From Chloroflexota bacterium (lineage in GTDB: Bacteria > Cyanobacteriota > Vampirovibrionia > Obscuribacterales > Obscuribacteraceae): a stretch of DNA of 5,562 nt. A model generated the notes under the pieces. The model saw nothing but the letters and a program-made list of their open reading frames with translations, was not told where the DNA came from and made no database searches. Positions 1 through 5,562 of the stretch are shown here, piece after piece. The first letter of the stretch is position 1; each line of letters begins with the position of its first letter. Location of the stretch: NCBI GenBank assembly GCA_005240105.1, contig SBAT01000115.1, positions 1 through 5,562 of the forward strand. The letters are read 5' to 3'. The translations under genes were made by a program, and so were the position numbers.

Positions 1-6
1 GCAGCC

Positions 7-35
7 AAAAGCTGCCTCTATGTCAAAATCTGCCC
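7..35 (+). repeat. Two copies of the motif AAAA[GT]CTGCC[CT]
   Basis: AAAAGCTGCCT (7-17) and AAAATCTGCCC (25-35) differ only at the fifth and last bases and start 18 bases apart. Further copies are at 154-164 (AAAATCTGCCT) and 1225-1235 (AAAAGCTGCCT, identical to the first). I saw none inside the coding regions on reading through. Their role is unknown. They could be a protein-binding site or shared leader sequence, and the first copy overlaps the right arm of the hairpin at 1-15. Confidence 0.4.
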
Positions 36-129
36 TGGTTTATGACGGGTTAATCACATCTAGGCTCTGGCAAGCGATCAGCGCTTCGCTTCTTCGGGAA
101 TTTCATTGGTTAATTTGCGGTTTTCCCTA

Positions 130-158
130 TTTTCAAACGCAAATAAATTCCTTAAAAT
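130..158 (+). promoter_or_regulatory. Candidate sigma70-type promoter for the TPR gene
   Basis: TTTTCA at 130-135 matches four of six bases of the TTGACA -35 box. A 17-base spacer then leads to TAAAAT at 153-158, which matches five of six bases of TATAAT. This would start transcription near 165 and give a leader of about 37 bases before the ATG at 202. One copy of the AAAA[GT]CTGCC[CT] motif (154-164) overlaps the -10 box, so a factor binding there could block the promoter. The call rests on consensus matching only. Confidence 0.4.
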
Positions 159-173
159 CTGCCTAACTAAAAA

Positions 174-188
174 GCCATTGGTCATGGC
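174..188 (+). promoter_or_regulatory. Small leader hairpin next to the ribosome binding site
   Basis: GCCAT (174-178) and ATGGC (184-188) form a perfect 5-bp stem around the loop TGGTC. The stem ends five bases before the Shine-Dalgarno sequence GAGGGA (193-198) of the TPR gene, whose ATG is at 202. It could influence ribosome access, but so short a stem can easily arise by chance. Confidence 0.25.
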
Positions 189-201
189 AAGCGAGGGATA
201 G

Positions 202-1194
202 ATGAAAAAAGTGGTTCTGGCAGGGCTTTTGATAGCGCAAGTCAGCACTTGTTCATTATCAGCATCTGCCCATGGTCTGGCAGGCAGAATTTTGCCAAAA
301 TCCGAGCTTTTGGCATCGACCAAAGCCGAGTCCGCCTTTCAAATGCCTGAATCGCTTGCAGAAGGGCAGAAATTTCTAGCTTCCGGTCAGGCACCAAAAG
401 CAGTGACTTTATTTAAACAGTACGTAAGTGAACACGATTCTGACGGCGAGGGCTATTTTTGGCTCGGAACAGCTCTTAATGAGATAGGTGACGCTAAAGG
501 TTCTGTGGAAGCTTTTGCTCAGGCAGTAACATTAAACAGCCGGACAGGCGCTGATTCAGCCCAACTCCGCGTCAACTTCGGCAACTCGCTATTGGTCTTA
601 GAAAGAACTGACGAAGCTCTGTTTCAGTACCATAAGGCATTGACCATTGATCCCAATGAGGCTCGTGGTTACTTCAATTTGGCCAGAGCCCAGATTAAGA
701 AAGAAAGTCCCGTAACAGCACAAGCAGCACTGGCAAATCTGCAAAAGGCCAGAGCTTTAGGCTTATCACATCCGGACATTTATCGATACAGCGCAATGAG
801 CTACATCATTCTTTCTGAAAATGACAAAGCAGCCAATGCTCTGACGGAGTACTTGAAGCTCGTGCCCAGCGACAAGGCTGACGCTACGCTTCGCAAAACA
901 ATAGAAGACACAATTTCCGAACTGGTAACTTCCAAGGAAGAAGATGCCGTTCAGCATGAAATTATACCGATTCAAAAGCGCCGCTATACATTGAGCACAG
1001 AAATTGCCTATGCCGTGTTGGACTTAGATGAAACAAACAAGATAGTCACGATAGGTGCTGAAGACTCGCGCGACCCTGATGACGGAGCGCAGGACGGCAA
1101 TAATGACGGCATCTTCCAAATGAGCTCGATTGGCTTTGATACTCGAGTATCCATTCATCCTAAGCTTGTCGGCTTAGGCAAGCGTACCGAATAA
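202..1194 (+). CDS. Exported TPR-repeat protein with acidic C-terminal tail
   Basis: This 330-residue protein has a Sec signal peptide: a KK n-region, a hydrophobic stretch at about residues 4-20, and probable cleavage after ASA at residue 23. Cys17 is a poor lipobox candidate because Thr precedes it, so signal peptidase I is favoured. About five tetratricopeptide repeats follow at residues 50-80, 81-115, 119-152, 153-190 and 191-223. Typical TPR signatures are YFWLGTALNEIGD, EALFQYHKALTIDPNEA and GYFNLARAQ. TPR units form helical scaffolds for binding other proteins, so a binding role in the periplasm or outside the cell is inferred rather than any catalytic one. The last 65 residues are not TPR and include an Asp/Asn/Gly-rich stretch (residues 288-303). 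GAGGGA, a few bases before the ATG, supports the start. The protease gene follows 69 bases downstream on the same strand. The specific function is not recognisable. Confidence 0.85.
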   Translation: MKKVVLAGLLIAQVSTCSLSASAHGLAGRILPKSELLASTKAESAFQMPESLAEGQKFLASGQAPKAVTLFKQYVSEHDSDGEGYFWLGTALNEIGDAKGSVEAFAQAVTLNSRTGADSAQLRVNFGNSLLVLERTDEALFQYHKALTIDPNEARGYFNLARAQIKKESPVTAQAALANLQKARALGLSHPDIYRYSAMSYIILSENDKAANALTEYLKLVPSDKADATLRKTIEDTISELVTSKEEDAVQHEIIPIQKRRYTLSTEIAYAVLDLDETNKIVTIGAEDSRDPDDGAQDGNNDGIFQMSSIGFDTRVSIHPKLVGLGKRTE

Positions 1195-1211
1195 CCACCG
1201 TATTTGCCTCA

Positions 1212-1240
1212 TTGCTCAAGGGTTAAAAGCTGCCTAGAAT
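1212..1240 (+). promoter_or_regulatory. Candidate promoter in front of the protease gene
   Basis: TTGCTC (1212-1217) shares the TTG core of a -35 box. It is separated by 17 bases from TAGAAT (1235-1240), a five-of-six match to TATAAT. Transcription would begin near 1247 and leave a leader of under 20 bases before the ATG at 1264. A copy of the AAAAGCTGCCT motif (1225-1235) runs up to the -10 box, and CGGGTTAAT (1253-1261) repeats a sequence also at 46-54. A short hairpin, GAATG (1237-1241) with CATTC (1248-1252), overlaps the site. Readthrough from the TPR gene is an equally possible source of expression. Confidence 0.3.
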
Positions 1241-1263
1241 GCTGCAACATTCCGGGTTAATTT

Positions 1264-2187
1264 ATGTCTTTTGAGTCAACGAGCGAAAAAGGTCCAACAA
1301 AGGAAAACAACCCAGCAGGCACAAGCGGTTTGGGTTTGCTCTCCATTCATATGGACAAAAACGAACGCGCTGTGCCAGTGCCAGTTCTCCTACCGGACAA
1401 GAACACCGCCGAGAACTATACAGCTGAATTTCCTGAATCCAGCCAAACCGTCCAGAACTATAAGAAAGCGCAGAACGCAGTTGTACACGTGGCAATGGAC
1501 TCAATAGACCTCAGACATGCAGCCAAATATTGGTCAGTAGACAAGGAATTGGTAGAAGAACTGATAAAGGAACAGGGCGGACAAAAACAAAGCTCTTTTG
1601 CAACTGGTTTCTTCATTACTTCTGACGGTTGGTTGGTTACTAGTCGCCACGTCGCCTGCCTGAAAGCAGATCTCAGCGCCGAGTGGCCAGATGGACAGAA
1701 GGTAAAGCTACGCCGGGTCTATCAAGACCGCAAGACCGATATAGCAATTCTAAAACTTGATTCTGCCAATCAGTATAAAGTACCCTTTCTTCCCTTAGCC
1801 AAAAACGATAGCCTGTCGCCATCTGAGACTTTGACGATGGTCGGTTACCCCAATACCTGGAAGAATCTGCATTGCTCGCCGGGCAATCTAGTGGGGCTGG
1901 GAAGAAGAAATGACTATCTGCCAAACGCTTCGTCCATCAAGTTGATCACGGACACAAAAAACTCATTGATGATAATGCGCACCAGCTGTCATGACGGCCC
2001 GGGCGGATCGGGATCTCCCACACTAAATAGCTTAGGAGAAGTAGTCGGCATAACTTTTGCCGGACCACCTTCTGACGATAAGGAAATCTGCACTTATGCC
2101 ATTCCCGTTAAAGAGTTGAGAAAGGCTATACAGCATGTCCCGGAATTACGAGAACGTTTCTTAGAACTCAAACCAACTCGACGATAG
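1264..2187 (+). CDS. Trypsin-like serine protease (S1/HtrA-type fold), no signal peptide
   Basis: This 307-residue protein carries the chymotrypsin-fold triad. His129 is in TSRHVAC, Asp159 in RKTDIAIL, and Ser249 in GPGGSGSP, the GxSG[SG]P nucleophile motif. Strand motifs such as FATGFFITSDGWLVTSRHV, a VGYP turn and GEVVGITFAG ... CTYAIPV match bacterial trypsin-like/HtrA peptidases, which cut or hold misfolded proteins. The protease domain spans about residues 68-290. No PDZ domain follows, so this is shorter than DegP or DegS. Residues 1-65 are low in recognisable structure. A charged, probably helical insert (about residues 79-110) sits where HtrA proteins carry loop LA. An in-frame TAA two codons upstream (1258-1260) rules out a longer N-terminus, so no signal peptide or membrane anchor is possible here. 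Cysteines are at 132, 204, 242 and 276. The start lacks a good Shine-Dalgarno sequence. The gene follows the TPR gene by 69 bases and its 3' end overlaps the thiolase gene by 20 bases. Confidence 0.85.
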   Translation: MSFESTSEKGPTKENNPAGTSGLGLLSIHMDKNERAVPVPVLLPDKNTAENYTAEFPESSQTVQNYKKAQNAVVHVAMDSIDLRHAAKYWSVDKELVEELIKEQGGQKQSSFATGFFITSDGWLVTSRHVACLKADLSAEWPDGQKVKLRRVYQDRKTDIAILKLDSANQYKVPFLPLAKNDSLSPSETLTMVGYPNTWKNLHCSPGNLVGLGRRNDYLPNASSIKLITDTKNSLMIMRTSCHDGPGGSGSPTLNSLGEVVGITFAGPPSDDKEICTYAIPVKELRKAIQHVPELRERFLELKPTRR

Positions 2188-3364
2188 TCGCTATTCCTTG
2201 CCCTACACCAATACACATGGTGGCTAGACCATAACGTGCTTTTCGTCGTTTCATCTCGTGCACAAGCGTAGCCATTACACGGGCGCCAGTCGCACCCAAT
2301 GGATGGCCCAGTGCAATGGCGCCACCATTTACATTTAGTTTCCCTTGATCAATACCAAGATCTTGCACGCAAGCCAAAACTTGGATGGCAAAGGCTTCGT
2401 TCAATTCAACCAGACCAATGTCAGCCATAGTCAATCCAGCACGCTCTAACACTTTCCTGGTAGCTGGAATTGGACCAAGCCCCATAACAGCCGGATCGAC
2501 ACCAGCAACAGCTGAGGCAACATAACGCGCAATTGGTTTAGCCCCAATTTCTTTCGCTTTTTTGTCGGACATGATTAGAACTGCGGCGGCCCCGTCATTG
2601 ATACCGGACGAATTACCGGCAGTCACCGTTCCACCTTCGCGGAAAGCTGCTTTGAGTTTTGCCAGGTCAGGCATACTTGTATCCGGACGTGGATGTTCAT
2701 CGGTCGAAACCAAAATTGGATCGCCCTTTTTCTGTTTGACGGATACCGGAACTATCTCGTCTTTGAATCGACCTTCCTTAAGAGCTGCGCCATATTTCTG
2801 CTGGCTGGACAGGGCAAACTTGTCTTGTTCTTCTCGTGAAATCTTATATTTTTCGCTGACATTTTCTGCTGTCTCACCCATGGAAAACGGATGATACATT
2901 TTGGCCAGCTTATCGTTAATAAAACGCCAGCCCAATGTGGTATCAAACATCTTCAAGTCTCCACGGGGCATGGCACTTTCCGGTTTGCCCATTACAAATG
3001 GCGCACGTGTCATGGATTCCACGCCACCAGCTATGTAAATATCGCCGCTCCCGGCAAGCACAGCCTGACATGCTTCATTGACAGCCATAAGACCAGAACC
3101 GCAAAGCCTGTTGACAGTACCACCGGCAACACTGACAGGCAGTCCAGCCAATAAGACAGCCATACGAGCTACGTTTCTATTGTCTTCACCAGCCTGATTG
3201 GCACAACCCATCAAAACATCTTCTATTTGGTTGGGGTCAATTGCGTTACGTTTGACAATCTCAGCAATAACTAGAGCCGCCAGATCGTCAGGTCGAACAG
3301 TGCCTAAGGCACCTGAATAGCGACCAATGGGTGTTCTCAGTGCATCGACAATAAAAGCTTCCAA
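2168..3364 (-). CDS. Thiolase (acetyl-CoA C-acyltransferase), PcaF/PaaJ-like
   Basis: This 398-residue enzyme is full length for a degradative thiolase, which splits 3-oxoacyl-CoA with CoA to give acetyl-CoA and a shortened acyl-CoA in the cytoplasm. The catalytic residues are visible. Cys88 is the acyl-accepting cysteine in NRLCGSG, His354 lies in GGAIALGHPLGATGARV, and Cys384 lies in ATMCIGVGQG. Asn322-Glu-Ala-Phe (NEAF) is also present. The GCANQAGEDNRNVARMA block (residues 53-69) and FDTTLGWRFIN (about 140-150) resemble 3-oxoadipyl-CoA thiolases (PcaF/PaaJ), but no other aromatic or phenylacetate genes are in view. General fatty-acid beta-oxidation remains possible, so no symbol is given. 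Translation starts at a TTG. No ATG in this frame could start a complete N-terminus, and AGGGGG lies five bases upstream. That site overlaps the TAG of the LRV gene, which suggests a shared mRNA and coupled translation. Confidence 0.93.
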   Translation of the reverse strand: MEAFIVDALRTPIGRYSGALGTVRPDDLAALVIAEIVKRNAIDPNQIEDVLMGCANQAGEDNRNVARMAVLLAGLPVSVAGGTVNRLCGSGLMAVNEACQAVLAGSGDIYIAGGVESMTRAPFVMGKPESAMPRGDLKMFDTTLGWRFINDKLAKMYHPFSMGETAENVSEKYKISREEQDKFALSSQQKYGAALKEGRFKDEIVPVSVKQKKGDPILVSTDEHPRPDTSMPDLAKLKAAFREGGTVTAGNSSGINDGAAAVLIMSDKKAKEIGAKPIARYVASAVAGVDPAVMGLGPIPATRKVLERAGLTMADIGLVELNEAFAIQVLACVQDLGIDQGKLNVNGGAIALGHPLGATGARVMATLVHEMKRRKARYGLATMCIGVGQGIATIVELV

Positions 3365-3373
3365 AATGTCCCC

Positions 3374-5284
3374 CTATGGTTGCAATATCCAGTACTGATT
3401 GTCTCTAACAAGTTCTGCCAAAATTTCGGCAGGGCAATTGGAATTACCTGCTGCTTGTTCGGACACTCGAACATCTTGATCGTGAGCCAGACGGCTCAAA
3501 ATTTCCGCAGTTGCTTTGTCGGAACCGGCAACGGTACCGCGCACACGATAGTCCTTATCTTTGGAAAGCTCATCCAGTTTAGCCACATCCATCTGAGGGC
3601 TAAACACAACAGCTGCCCTTACCATCGGACTACTATCGTGCATTAACTCCTTAACTAAATCAGCCGACAAAGCAGGATTTTGCGCTGCCACACTTCTTAC
3701 ATAAGTGTCATCAGATTTAGTCAACTGTCCCAGAACATACTCTGGACAATCTTTCTGTCCGGACAGAAAGATTTTCACCATAACATCATTGTCATCAGCA
3801 AGCTTTATCAAAGCCTCTTTAGGCAGATCAGCTCGCGCCGTAAGTATCTTCTCAATTTCAGAATCGGTGCCTCCGGAAAGCGTTATTAAGGCATCCTTCG
3901 GACAAGACTGATTTCTTGCCAGTGCTTGACGTACTTGATACTGCGAATCAGCAGACAAGCGTGTTAAGACCGTTGCCGGCGCATTTGGATTTCCGGCTAC
4001 TGCAACTCGTACCTCCAATTCCGGATCGGAAGCAAGCAAGGTAAATGCTGCGGTATCAGTTGTTCTGGATGCCAATTTCCGTCTGACGGATGGTTCTGAA
4101 TCTCGTGCCAACTTCACTGCCAGCTGAGCTGGAAGCTTTCTGTTGACCGCAAGCATTTCCCTAACCATCGCCGATGGGTGTTGGCTGAGCTTTTCCATTA
4201 ACGCATCGCTAAGATCATTTCTCGCTGCCACCACCTGTACAACAGCATAAGAAGTATCATCTGCTAACTTTGTTAACTGAGTTTGATTGGTGTGCAAATT
4301 CTCAGCACTAGCAGCTCTAACAATTGCATCCGCATCAACACTCAGCATAGCTAAGGTTGGCGCATCGCAATTGGGATTGGCTGCTAATGCCCAACGAACT
4401 TTCGTATTGCCATCCTTTAAAAGAACTGTATAGAAATCACTTGGCAGATGCTCGTTCAAAGCTACTTCCGCTCTTACTTCCCAGGCTTGATCCGAAGCTA
4501 GAGCCTTAAGAGTCTCCGCTGAGGTCGACTCATTAGCAGCTACGGCCTCGCGCACAACTAGACTATTGTCTCTGGCCAAAGCTTTCAACGTATCAGGTGA
4601 TGCTTTCTCATTTGCTGCAACGAAGGACCTCACACCCAGATCACCATCAGAAGCGAGCACTGCCAATGACTCGGCGTTGGCATTTTGTTGGCGAGCCAGA
4701 AATGACCTTACCAGACGATCGCCCATTTTACTTAAGCGCTGCACTACATCTAGTGGCACGTTCGGGTTGCGAGCCAGTGACAAGAGCAAGAATTCAGTCT
4801 GTCCAAGATTGTTATTGGCCAAATCACGCAAAGCTTGCGGCGACGTTAGCGGATCGGAAGCCAATAATTCATAAACTCGGACTTGTTGTCCCTTGGTCAA
4901 CCGGTTAAGGACCGTCTGCGTAAACGGTCTGCTTCCTTTAATCAGTGATTCAACAACATATTGATCGGAGTCCCCAGCTAGACGTTGCTTTATTTCATCC
5001 GTGCACTTGGGATTTAGCGCTACCTGCGCACGGACCAAGTCAGATGGATCCTTCGACAAAGTGCTGAGCATGGACGGCGGGCAATTGAGATTTTTAGCCA
5101 CAGCTATGCGCAACCGAGGCGCCGGTCCTTTTTCATTCCACATCGCCAGGCTCTGTGTTGGTTGAACAATCGCGGCTCTTGATCGGGAAATATCTTTTGC
5201 TGATTGCGGGACTGGCTCCTGGGCCAATGCAGCACCATTGAATGCAACCATGGACAAGAAGAACGGCACGAATTTATGCGTCAT
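3374..5284 (-). CDS. Exported LRV (leucine-rich repeat variant) solenoid protein
   Basis: From the preferred ATG this protein has 636 residues. A signal peptide (THK, then a hydrophobic core FVPFFLSMVAF) is probably cut after AALA at residue 21, so the protein is exported. From about residue 58 to the end it consists of about 22 units with a 26-residue period. The consensus is roughly VRxAVAxNxxxPxxxLxxLAxDxxxx, the pattern of LRV/HEAT-like superhelices that bind partners. Units 3-5 (about residues 110-190) are degenerate and uneven in length; one later unit has 25 residues and one has 27. All six cysteines (68, 94, 306, 461, 513, 617) fall at the same unit position, in N/QxxC contexts usually followed by Pro. 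A GTG at 5294-5296 is also in frame, but it lies inside the GAGGTGA ribosome binding site, so ATG at 5284 is preferred. The gene lies 31 bases after the partial gene and 9 bases before the thiolase gene. No enzymatic motif is visible and the ligand is unknown. Confidence 0.85.
   Translation of the reverse strand: MTHKFVPFFLSMVAFNGAALAQEPVPQSAKDISRSRAAIVQPTQSLAMWNEKGPAPRLRIAVAKNLNCPPSMLSTLSKDPSDLVRAQVALNPKCTDEIKQRLAGDSDQYVVESLIKGSRPFTQTVLNRLTKGQQVRVYELLASDPLTSPQALRDLANNNLGQTEFLLLSLARNPNVPLDVVQRLSKMGDRLVRSFLARQQNANAESLAVLASDGDLGVRSFVAANEKASPDTLKALARDNSLVVREAVAANESTSAETLKALASDQAWEVRAEVALNEHLPSDFYTVLLKDGNTKVRWALAANPNCDAPTLAMLSVDADAIVRAASAENLHTNQTQLTKLADDTSYAVVQVVAARNDLSDALMEKLSQHPSAMVREMLAVNRKLPAQLAVKLARDSEPSVRRKLASRTTDTAAFTLLASDPELEVRVAVAGNPNAPATVLTRLSADSQYQVRQALARNQSCPKDALITLSGGTDSEIEKILTARADLPKEALIKLADDNDVMVKIFLSGQKDCPEYVLGQLTKSDDTYVRSVAAQNPALSADLVKELMHDSSPMVRAAVVFSPQMDVAKLDELSKDKDYRVRGTVAGSDKATAEILSRLAHDQDVRVSEQAAGNSNCPAEILAELVRDNQYWILQP
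3377..5113 (-). repeat. Tandem array of about 22 protein-level 26-residue repeats
   Basis: The array fills nearly all of the mature LRV protein. The spacing between successive VR dipeptides is 26 residues in most units (78 bases of DNA). The repeats have diverged strongly at the DNA level. Even adjacent units such as those around 4500-4650 share protein pattern but few long identical stretches. This points to an old, diversified array rather than recent tandem duplication. Confidence 0.8.
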
Positions 5285-5292
5285 GACAAGCT

Positions 5293-5299
5293 TCACCTC
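5293..5299 (-). promoter_or_regulatory. Ribosome binding site deciding the LRV gene start
   Basis: Read on the - strand, GAGGTGA matches seven consecutive bases of the canonical Shine-Dalgarno consensus and ends eight bases before the ATG at 5284. The alternative GTG start lies within this site and would leave no properly spaced Shine-Dalgarno sequence for itself. Confidence 0.6.
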
Positions 5300-5315
5300 A
5301 CCAAGAAATTCTAAT

Positions 5316-5562
5316 TCATTGGTGGACTTTCATGACTATTTCTTTGAGTTTATCCCTATCTAATTCCTGACTAGCATATTCGATATATTTCACCTGCCAG
5401 TTATCTAAATCCTTGAGGATCTCGGAGAGTGCCTGTCCTACAGCCCTGGCAGCGGACAGGTCAATCCCCACTTCGCCACCGGACCCTATGGCAAACATCC
5501 TGGCCCTTACCGAATAGCCCTGTGTTGCCTGCAGGCTCAACTTCAACAAGACTGAATTGCGC
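5316..5562 (-). CDS. C-terminal part of an unrecognised protein (5' end outside window)
   Basis: The reading frame is open from the window edge to a TGA at 5316-5318, giving at least 82 residues. A TTG at 5547-5549 could serve as a start, but no ribosome binding site precedes it. The frame also continues through Arg-Asn-Ser-Val to the edge, so the true start is probably outside. The visible part suggests two beta strands (SVLLKLSLQATQGYSVRARMF, broken by a glycine turn, then GGEVGIDLS). A helix with small and hydrophobic residues (AARAVGQALSEILKDL) and a Lys/Glu-rich C-terminal helix follow. There is no signal peptide, cysteine or catalytic motif in this part. It ends 31 bases before the LRV start on the same strand, consistent with an operon. 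I do not recognise the family. Confidence 0.65.
   Translation of the reverse strand, partial: RNSVLLKLSLQATQGYSVRARMFAIGSGGEVGIDLSAARAVGQALSEILKDLDNWQVKYIEYASQELDRDKLKEIVMKVHQ

Larger units (their letters stand above)
1..201. other. Non-coding region upstream of the TPR gene
   Basis: This 201-base stretch shows no convincing gene. It holds a small inverted repeat at the extreme left edge (GCAGC at 1-5, loop CAAAA, GCTGC at 11-15), which could be the remains of an upstream gene's terminator although no T-run follows. A second weak hairpin is AAGCG (72-76), loop ATCAG, CGCTT (82-86). Three copies of AAAA[GT]CTGCC[CT] lie at 7-17, 25-35 and 154-164, and GGTTAAT occurs at 48-54 and 108-114. The right half carries a promoter candidate and the leader of the gene starting at 202. 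Confidence 0.6.

Noticed and set aside
2..163. Open + strand frame running from the window edge to a TAA at 161-163
   Set aside because: It could be the tail of an upstream gene or start at ATG 20, but there is no ribosome binding site. The composition (many Ser, Leu and Trp, no pattern) is unlike its neighbours, and it overlaps the promoter candidate.
78..323. 81-codon frame on the - strand opposite the TPR gene start
   Set aside because: It runs antisense across the promoter and signal peptide of a well-supported gene, has no recognisable product and fits a chance frame.
1237..1252. Hairpin GAATG-CTGCAA-CATTC between the TPR and protease genes, considered as a terminator
   Set aside because: The stem is five A/T-containing pairs with no T-run after it. 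It overlaps a better -10 candidate.
2206..2222. Inverted repeat CACCA-ATACACA-TGGTG just after the protease stop, considered as its terminator
   Set aside because: It lies in the conserved CIGVGQG-coding part of the thiolase, has only a 5-bp stem and no T-run follows.
4566..4908. Two + strand frames of about 100 codons inside the LRV gene
   Set aside because: They are antisense shadows caused by the repetitive, stop-poor coding strand of the LRV array. Neither has a ribosome binding site or a coherent protein pattern.
3377..5113. Regular repeat spacing considered as a CRISPR or DNA satellite array
   Set aside because: The periodicity is at the protein level (78 bases per unit) with highly diverged DNA and an unbroken reading frame.

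Overview
The window is ordinary bacterial chromosomal DNA of intermediate base composition. It has closely packed genes, Shine-Dalgarno starts, one TTG start, and Sec-type signal peptides on two proteins. Nothing in it identifies the species. The mix of secreted repeat proteins, an HtrA-like protease and a PcaF/PaaJ-like thiolase suggests an environmental heterotroph. Melainabacteria/Obscuribacterales-type bacteria are a possible guess, but only from general style and at low confidence. No mobile element, CRISPR array, tRNA or rRNA is visible.

Layout. Positions 1-201 are non-coding and carry a plausible promoter for the first gene, small hairpins and a recurring short motif. Two genes follow on the + strand. 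The first (202-1194) is an exported TPR protein with an acidic, calcium-loop-like tail. The second (1264-2187) is a trypsin-fold serine protease with an intact His-Asp-Ser triad but no signal peptide. A 69-base gap between them holds a possible second promoter and another copy of the recurring motif.

Three genes run on the - strand and meet the + strand pair tail to tail. In transcription order they are: the C-terminal part of an unrecognised protein (5316 to the window end, 5' end missing); an exported protein built almost entirely of about 22 leucine-rich-repeat-variant (LRV) units of 26 residues (3374-5284); and a thiolase close to the PcaF/PaaJ type (2168-3364). Gaps of 31 and 9 bases, with the thiolase ribosome binding site touching the LRV stop codon, point to one operon. 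The protease and thiolase genes overlap by 20 bases at their 3' ends.

How the genes work together. The + strand pair looks like an envelope or protein-handling module (TPR scaffold plus protease), but the protease has no export signal, so this is only suggested by proximity. The - strand operon couples an exported solenoid with a cytoplasmic thiolase, and no pathway link is evident. I see no clear new defence or mobile system. The most distinctive signals are that all six cysteines of the LRV protein sit at the same repeat position, and that the motif AAAA[GT]CTGCC[CT] occurs four times, only in the non-coding parts of the window.
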